47,596 nt of DNA, taken from an uncultured Bacteroidales bacterium (GTDB lineage: Bacteria > Bacteroidota > Bacteroidia > Bacteroidales > UBA932). Below, piece by piece: positions 43,720 through 47,596 of this stretch. The stretch is taken from contig CAKVDS010000011.1 of the NCBI GenBank assembly GCA_934726455.1, forward strand, positions 1 through 47,596, in the 5' to 3' direction. The position numbers and the translations under genes were made by a program. The first letter of the stretch is position 1. Every line of letters begins with the position of its first letter. Below the pieces are notes generated by a model. That model ran no database searches, was not told where the DNA came from, and saw only the letters and a program-made list of their open reading frames with translations.

Positions 43720-46700
43720 AGATAGGGAGGAAGATACGGATATTCATAAGTGCCGCCTTGTTTTTGGCCGGTGCTGTCGTCTTTGCACTTTCTGTCAGGG
43801 AGTCAAGGGCCGGAGCGAGTGCGGATGCGGTGGCCAGAAGGCTGTCGAGCGTGCTTGAGCATCGCATGGACCGTCTTGAAGACTTCATGTCGGATGCCTT
43901 GGACACTGCTCCGGACCGGTGGCTGGATCTTGGAAAACTGCCCCAGGACATGGTGGTGTACCGTTATTGCCGGGACACTCTCCAGTCATGGTGCAATCAG
44001 TTCCCGGTTTCGAATGACGACATACGCAACCGTTACTACGTCCCGTTCATCTCGAACCCGAGGCGGATGATGACTTCTCCACTGCAGCAGGTGGAGGATT
44101 CGCTGCGCTATGTGAATCTGGGCACGAAGTGGTATCTGGCCAAGTCGGTGACAAGAGGGGATGTCAAGGTCATTGCGGGTCTGGAGATTCAGGACATGCA
44201 GAACTCCGTGTCCCGCAACGGGATTAACCCTGCTCTTCATCTCCAGCCGGAATTCAGCATACTGCCCCTCTCATCGGGCGGCGGCGCGGTGGTGTCGCTT
44301 GACGGATGTCCTCAGTTTGAGCTGTTGCGTGAGTCTTTCCGTTCTCCGTCCGTGGCTGACACGGTCCTGCTCTGGCTTTCCTTGCTGCTGTTGATATCTT
44401 CCGGCATCGTTTTCCTCTCGGCGGAGCGGTCTTTACCGCGTTTCGTGCTTGTGCTTTCCTGCCTGTCCGTCTCTTTGCTCGCTTTTTATTGTTGGGGGTG
44501 GTCGATACGGGGGCGTCTCACCATGTTCTCCCCTGTGCTGTATGCCGGAGGCTCTGTCCTGTACTCCCTCGGGGCGGTCATCATCATCAATCTCTGGATT
44601 ATGGTGTCCGCGCTGTGCATATATATGTGCAGGGAGGCATTGTCCAGCCGTGTCAAGGGCAAGGCTGCCGCCGGCTTCTCCCTTGCCGGTGCGCTTGTGT
44701 CCGTGGCGCTCATACTTTTTTATACACAGGCGACGCTGCGCAGCATCACGCTCAATTCCGGCATATCTCTGGAACTTTACAAATTTTCTGAACTCTCGTT
44801 CTTCGGTGTGCTCATCTATGCGTCTTTCATCACGATGCTGGTGAGTGTCCCTCTCCTTCTTCAGTCGGCCCAGCCTGCGGCGCGGAGATTCCTCGGTATT
44901 GAATATGATGCGTTTTCCCTTAATAACAGGGTCGTATTCTCATTGGTGATCGCGGCCTTTCTTGTGGGGGCATCATCTGTGATCGGTTTCCGCAAGGAGC
45001 GTGACAGGATGGAGGTTCTCGCCAACCGTATCTCGTTTGACAGGGACATCGCCCTTGAGCTGAGGTTGAGGAGCATAGAGCCTCAGATCGCCGATGACAT
45101 GGTCATCTCGGCGCTTTCGGTGTTCAACAATACCGAGACCACAATCCAGAGCCGTATCACTGATTACTATTTCTCCCGCAACGATCAGGACTACACGGTC
45201 ACAGCCTATGTCTTCAATGACAGCAACAGCAGTCAGGCGGCGGCCTCGCAGTACAGCGCCCTTATCAAGGATGGGGTCCCGATTGCGGATAATTCCCGTT
45301 TCCTGTATGTCAAGCGGGACAGCGGACATTCCTATTATGTCGGGGTATTCCTCTATCTGATAGAGGGGAGCGGCGTGTCAAGGGTCCTGGTGAGGCTTGA
45401 GTCCAAGGACACGAGGGGGAACAAGGGTTACGCCGGCATTTTCGGCATCACGCCTCCGGGCAAAGTGACCCTGCCTGCCGGTTACTCTTATGCTCGTTAC
45501 GAGGGGGATGTCCTGAAGTCCTACCGGGGCAACTATGCATATCCTACAAAGATAGACCCGGACCGCTGCGAGAAGATTTACTCCAGGAAGTTGCGGACCA
45601 TGAACGGGGAGGGCTACACGCATTTCTTTACGGTGATCGGGGACAAGGAGGCCATCGTGCTCTCCCGGCCGCGTGTGACACCGCTTACTTACGGGGTTTC
45701 CGCTGTCTTTGTGTGTCTGCTCGCTTTTCTTGTCCTGTCTCTTGTCACGGCAGGCAGGCGCAAGGAAGCCATATTTGCACATACTTATTTCCGTTCCCGC
45801 ATCTCCGGAGTGCTGCTGATATCTCTGGTGCTCACGCTGGTAGCCATGGCTTCGGTGAGCGTGTTCTTCGTGTACTCGCGCAACGACAGCAACATGCACA
45901 CTGTGATGTCGGACAAGATTGGTTCAGTCACCTCCATGATTGAGGCGGGGACGCGCGATGTGCGGAGCGCTTCGGGAATCAGCCGCAGGGCCGTCCGTAA
46001 ACTCGTGGAGCAGGTGGGGAATGACACGTATTCCGACATTACCCTCTATTCTCCGTCCGGCAAGATGCTGGTCTCCACGGTCCCGATGATCTTCGAGCGG
46101 CAGTTGCTCGGCGAACGTATCGACGGGCGTGCCTACGGGCAGATAGTGTATGAGCACCGCCGCTACTGCATCCAGAAAGAAAGTGTGGGCAAGGTGAAAT
46201 TCTACAGCATGTACGCCCCGATAATGAATGATGAAGGAGAGATGATCGCCATAATATGTTCTCCGTACAATGAGGATAATTATGATTTCGAGGAGGATGC
46301 CGTCACCCACTCGATGACCATAGTCTCCCTGTTCATTGTCCTTTTGCTGGTGGCGCTGCTGACGGTGTCCAGAATGGTGGACAAGATGTTCAAGCCTCTC
46401 AGCGAGATGAGCCGGAAGATGAACAGCGCCGGGCTTGAGTCCTTGGAGTACATCAATTATGACCGTGATGACGAGATAAGTTCCATCGTGCAGGCATACA
46501 ACCGGATGGTCACCGAACTTTCGGAGAGTTCCAAGAAGCTGGCGCAGGCGGAACGCGACAAGGCGTGGAGCGAGATGGCCAGGCAGGTCGCCCATGAGAT
46601 CAAGAATCCTCTGACTCCGATGAAACTCCAGATACAGAGGATTATCAGGCTTAAGCAGAAGGGAGATCCTTCTTGGCAGGCGAGGTTTGAGGAGGCCAGC

Positions 46701-47231
46701 AAAGTGCTTCTGGATCACATCGATATACTGACCGATACGGCCAACGAGTTCTCGACGTTCGCCAAACTCTATACCGAGGAACCTACATCGATCGCGCTTG
46801 ACCTCGTGCTTCAGGAGGAGATTGCGATGTTCGACAGCAAGGACAACGTGCGGTTTGACTATCTTGGTTTGAGCGATGTGACCGTGACGGGGCCTAAACC
46901 GCAGTTGACGCGTGTGTTCGTCAATCTGATCAACAATGCCGTGCAGGCTGTTGGAGACCGCCCGGACGGAATGATCATAGTGTCTCTGCGCAACTCGATG
47001 CGCGACGGGTATTATGATATTGTATTCGAGGACAATGGGCCTGGCGTGTCGGAAGAGAATGTCGGGAGGCTGTTTACGCCGAATTTCACCACCAAGAACG
47101 GCGGTTCCGGTTTGGGGCTGGCCATCAGCCGAAGCATCCTTGAGCGGTGCGGGGCGAGCATCGTCTACAGCCGCTCCTTCTCGCTTGGCGGCGCGTGCTT
47201 CACGATAACATATCCTAAGAGCTTGCCGTAG
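43716..47231 (+). CDS. Large NtrY-like sensor histidine kinase
   Basis: This 1171-residue kinase has about ten membrane helices (near 9-27, 214-234, 241-262, 275-303, 318-336, 361-382, 405-424, 655-678, 693-720 and 866-884). Between them lie extracytoplasmic parts at about 28-213, 425-654 and 721-865. A HAMP linker (885-945) leads to the phosphoacceptor His960 in MARQVAHEIKNPLTPMK, the NtrY-type H-box. The ATPase domain follows, with N-box NLINNAVQA (1070-1078), DNGPG (1106-1110) and GSGLGL (1130-1135). It has no receiver domain. NtrY partners are NtrX-type regulators, and a regulator with that architecture minus the HTH is at 32560. Start codon overlaps the rlmH stop (ATGA). Confidence 0.92.
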   Translation: MKIGRKIRIFISAALFLAGAVVFALSVRESRAGASADAVARRLSSVLEHRMDRLEDFMSDALDTAPDRWLDLGKLPQDMVVYRYCRDTLQSWCNQFPVSNDDIRNRYYVPFISNPRRMMTSPLQQVEDSLRYVNLGTKWYLAKSVTRGDVKVIAGLEIQDMQNSVSRNGINPALHLQPEFSILPLSSGGGAVVSLDGCPQFELLRESFRSPSVADTVLLWLSLLLLISSGIVFLSAERSLPRFVLVLSCLSVSLLAFYCWGWSIRGRLTMFSPVLYAGGSVLYSLGAVIIINLWIMVSALCIYMCREALSSRVKGKAAAGFSLAGALVSVALILFYTQATLRSITLNSGISLELYKFSELSFFGVLIYASFITMLVSVPLLLQSAQPAARRFLGIEYDAFSLNNRVVFSLVIAAFLVGASSVIGFRKERDRMEVLANRISFDRDIALELRLRSIEPQIADDMVISALSVFNNTETTIQSRITDYYFSRNDQDYTVTAYVFNDSNSSQAAASQYSALIKDGVPIADNSRFLYVKRDSGHSYYVGVFLYLIEGSGVSRVLVRLESKDTRGNKGYAGIFGITPPGKVTLPAGYSYARYEGDVLKSYRGNYAYPTKIDPDRCEKIYSRKLRTMNGEGYTHFFTVIGDKEAIVLSRPRVTPLTYGVSAVFVCLLAFLVLSLVTAGRRKEAIFAHTYFRSRISGVLLISLVLTLVAMASVSVFFVYSRNDSNMHTVMSDKIGSVTSMIEAGTRDVRSASGISRRAVRKLVEQVGNDTYSDITLYSPSGKMLVSTVPMIFERQLLGERIDGRAYGQIVYEHRRYCIQKESVGKVKFYSMYAPIMNDEGEMIAIICSPYNEDNYDFEEDAVTHSMTIVSLFIVLLLVALLTVSRMVDKMFKPLSEMSRKMNSAGLESLEYINYDRDDEISSIVQAYNRMVTELSESSKKLAQAERDKAWSEMARQVAHEIKNPLTPMKLQIQRIIRLKQKGDPSWQARFEEASKVLLDHIDILTDTANEFSTFAKLYTEEPTSIALDLVLQEEIAMFDSKDNVRFDYLGLSDVTVTGPKPQLTRVFVNLINNAVQAVGDRPDGMIIVSLRNSMRDGYYDIVFEDNGPGVSEENVGRLFTPNFTTKNGGSGLGLAISRSILERCGASIVYSRSFSLGGACFTITYPKSLP

Positions 47232-47252
47232 AGGGGCCGGGAGCATTTTCTC

Positions 47253-47343
47253 TGTCCCGTGCTCCGTGTTTCATGCTCCGTGCTCCGTGCTCCGTGTTTC
47301 GTGTCCCGTGCTCCGTGTTCCGTGTTTCGTGTCCCGTGCGCAC
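47253..47343 (+). repeat. Heptamer tandem repeat ending in GTGCGCAC
   Basis: Twelve consecutive 7-bp units of the type TGYYYCR (TGCTCCG, TGTTTCG, TGTCCCG, TGTTCCG, one TGTTTCA) run from 47253, and a thirteenth unit is TGCGCAC (47337-47343), which with the preceding G forms GTGCGCAC. It starts 21 bp after the kinase stop codon. No reading frame across it has a recognisable domain. Confidence 0.85.
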
Positions 47344-47347
47344 GGGG

Positions 47348-47400
47348 GCCAGCTGCTCTTCCACGGTGCCATCAGTGCTGCCAGCTGCTCTTCCACGGTG
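47348..47400 (+). repeat. Exact 21-bp direct repeat, 32-bp period
   Basis: A 21-bp sequence beginning GCCAGCTGCTCTTCC occurs at 47348-47368 and identically at 47380-47400, separated by 11 bp. Nothing coding overlaps it. The stretch 47401-47501 is C/T-rich with short CACCC runs and holds no gene. Confidence 0.85.
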
Positions 47401-47501
47401 ACTCACTGTTGCACGTCGGGGTGCTTTGGGCTGTTTTCTCCCCGACCTTCCATAAACACACACTCTCTCCCATACACCCCCACCCGTCCCCCACCCGTCC
47501 C

Positions 47502-47546
47502 GTGCGCACGTGGCCGTTTCTGTATTGGCCTGAAAAGGGTTGACTC
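47502..47546 (+). repeat. Right-end copy of shared block: GTGCGCAC then GGTTGACTC
   Basis: GTGCGCAC (47502-47509) is followed after 28 bp by GGTTGACTC (47538-47546), with CCTGA four bases before it (47529-47533). The same block is inverted at the left end (51-88). Beyond 47546, inverted GAGTCA/TTGACTC-type motifs continue to the window end, with no gene. Confidence 0.65.
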
Positions 47547-47596
47547 AAAACAGAGTCAGTCAATATGACACCACACACAGAACTACAAAAGAAGTA

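Noticed and set aside
45924..47246. 440-codon open frame on the minus strand over the kinase
   Set aside because: It covers the catalytic part of the histidine kinase in antisense, with no motif of its own.
47259..47568. Overlapping small open frames in the right-end repeats
   Set aside because: They translate the heptamer and C/T-rich repeats, in several frames equally, so they carry no coding signal.

Overview
The window looks like a piece of a moderately GC-rich chromosome of the phylum Bacteroidota, probably an uncultured Bacteroidales. Three things point there. Likely promoters carry the Bacteroidetes -7 box TAnnTTTG, in several cases with a TTG or TTTG about 20 bp upstream, and start codons lack strong Shine-Dalgarno sites. 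The gene set is typical (fimbrillin-like lipoproteins, a Fibrobacter-type paralogous-domain lipoprotein, DUF1015, DUF4783, FHS-type sugar permease, SerA with Lys in place of the catalytic His). Lipoproteins have charged residues directly after the lipidated Cys, as expected for surface export. No rRNA, tRNA, CRISPR array, transposase or phage gene was seen.

Layout. 1-333: low-complexity repeat mosaic. 334-1413 (-): EamA-type transporter with an Ala/Gly/Ser insert. 1638-6047 (+): a UvrA paralogue, a uridine-kinase-like protein and a SIMPL-domain protein in one operon. 6044-9290: an AT-rich type II restriction-modification cassette (-) whose stop codon overlaps that of the SIMPL gene. 9340-10050 (-): metallo-beta-lactamase-fold hydrolase. 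10102-13310 (+): two tandem deoxynucleoside kinases and a long-chain acyl-CoA synthetase. 13354-16414 (+): sugar permease, ROK kinase, FKBP lipoprotein. 16446-17003 (-): acidic-tailed pRiA4b-ORF3-like protein. 17043-19654 (+): YigZ-like protein, serC, serA. 19718-24837: four cell-surface lipoprotein genes in two orientations. 24951-34504 (+): DUF1015, recQ, dnaG, metG, a sigma-54-type response regulator without DNA-binding domain, and a secreted protein. 34467-39949 (+): O-methyltransferase, dnaX, lptB, cmk, ispH, efp. 39989-40402 (-): DUF4783 protein. 40481-47231 (+): exo-rhamnogalacturonan-lyase-like protein, rlmH and a large NtrY-like histidine kinase. 47232-47596: a second repeat mosaic.

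Most of the window is housekeeping: replication and repair (dnaG, dnaX, recQ, uvrA-like), translation (metG, efp, rlmH), serine synthesis, isoprenoid synthesis (ispH), LPS export (lptB) and nucleotide metabolism (cmk, two dNKs, uridine-kinase-like). Genes are packed tightly, with several 4-bp start/stop overlaps. The accessory parts are the restriction-modification cassette, the lipoprotein islet and the orphan carbohydrate-active gene.

The most unusual structure is at the two ends. Each end lies just downstream of a gene and, read away from that gene, has the same order: pyrimidine-rich short tandem repeats, GTGCGCAC palindromes, then a CCTGA-N4-GGTTGACTC block. This suggests a dispersed element family at which the contig may have broken. 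Also notable are promoter boxes placed so close to start codons that several mRNAs should be leaderless or nearly so.
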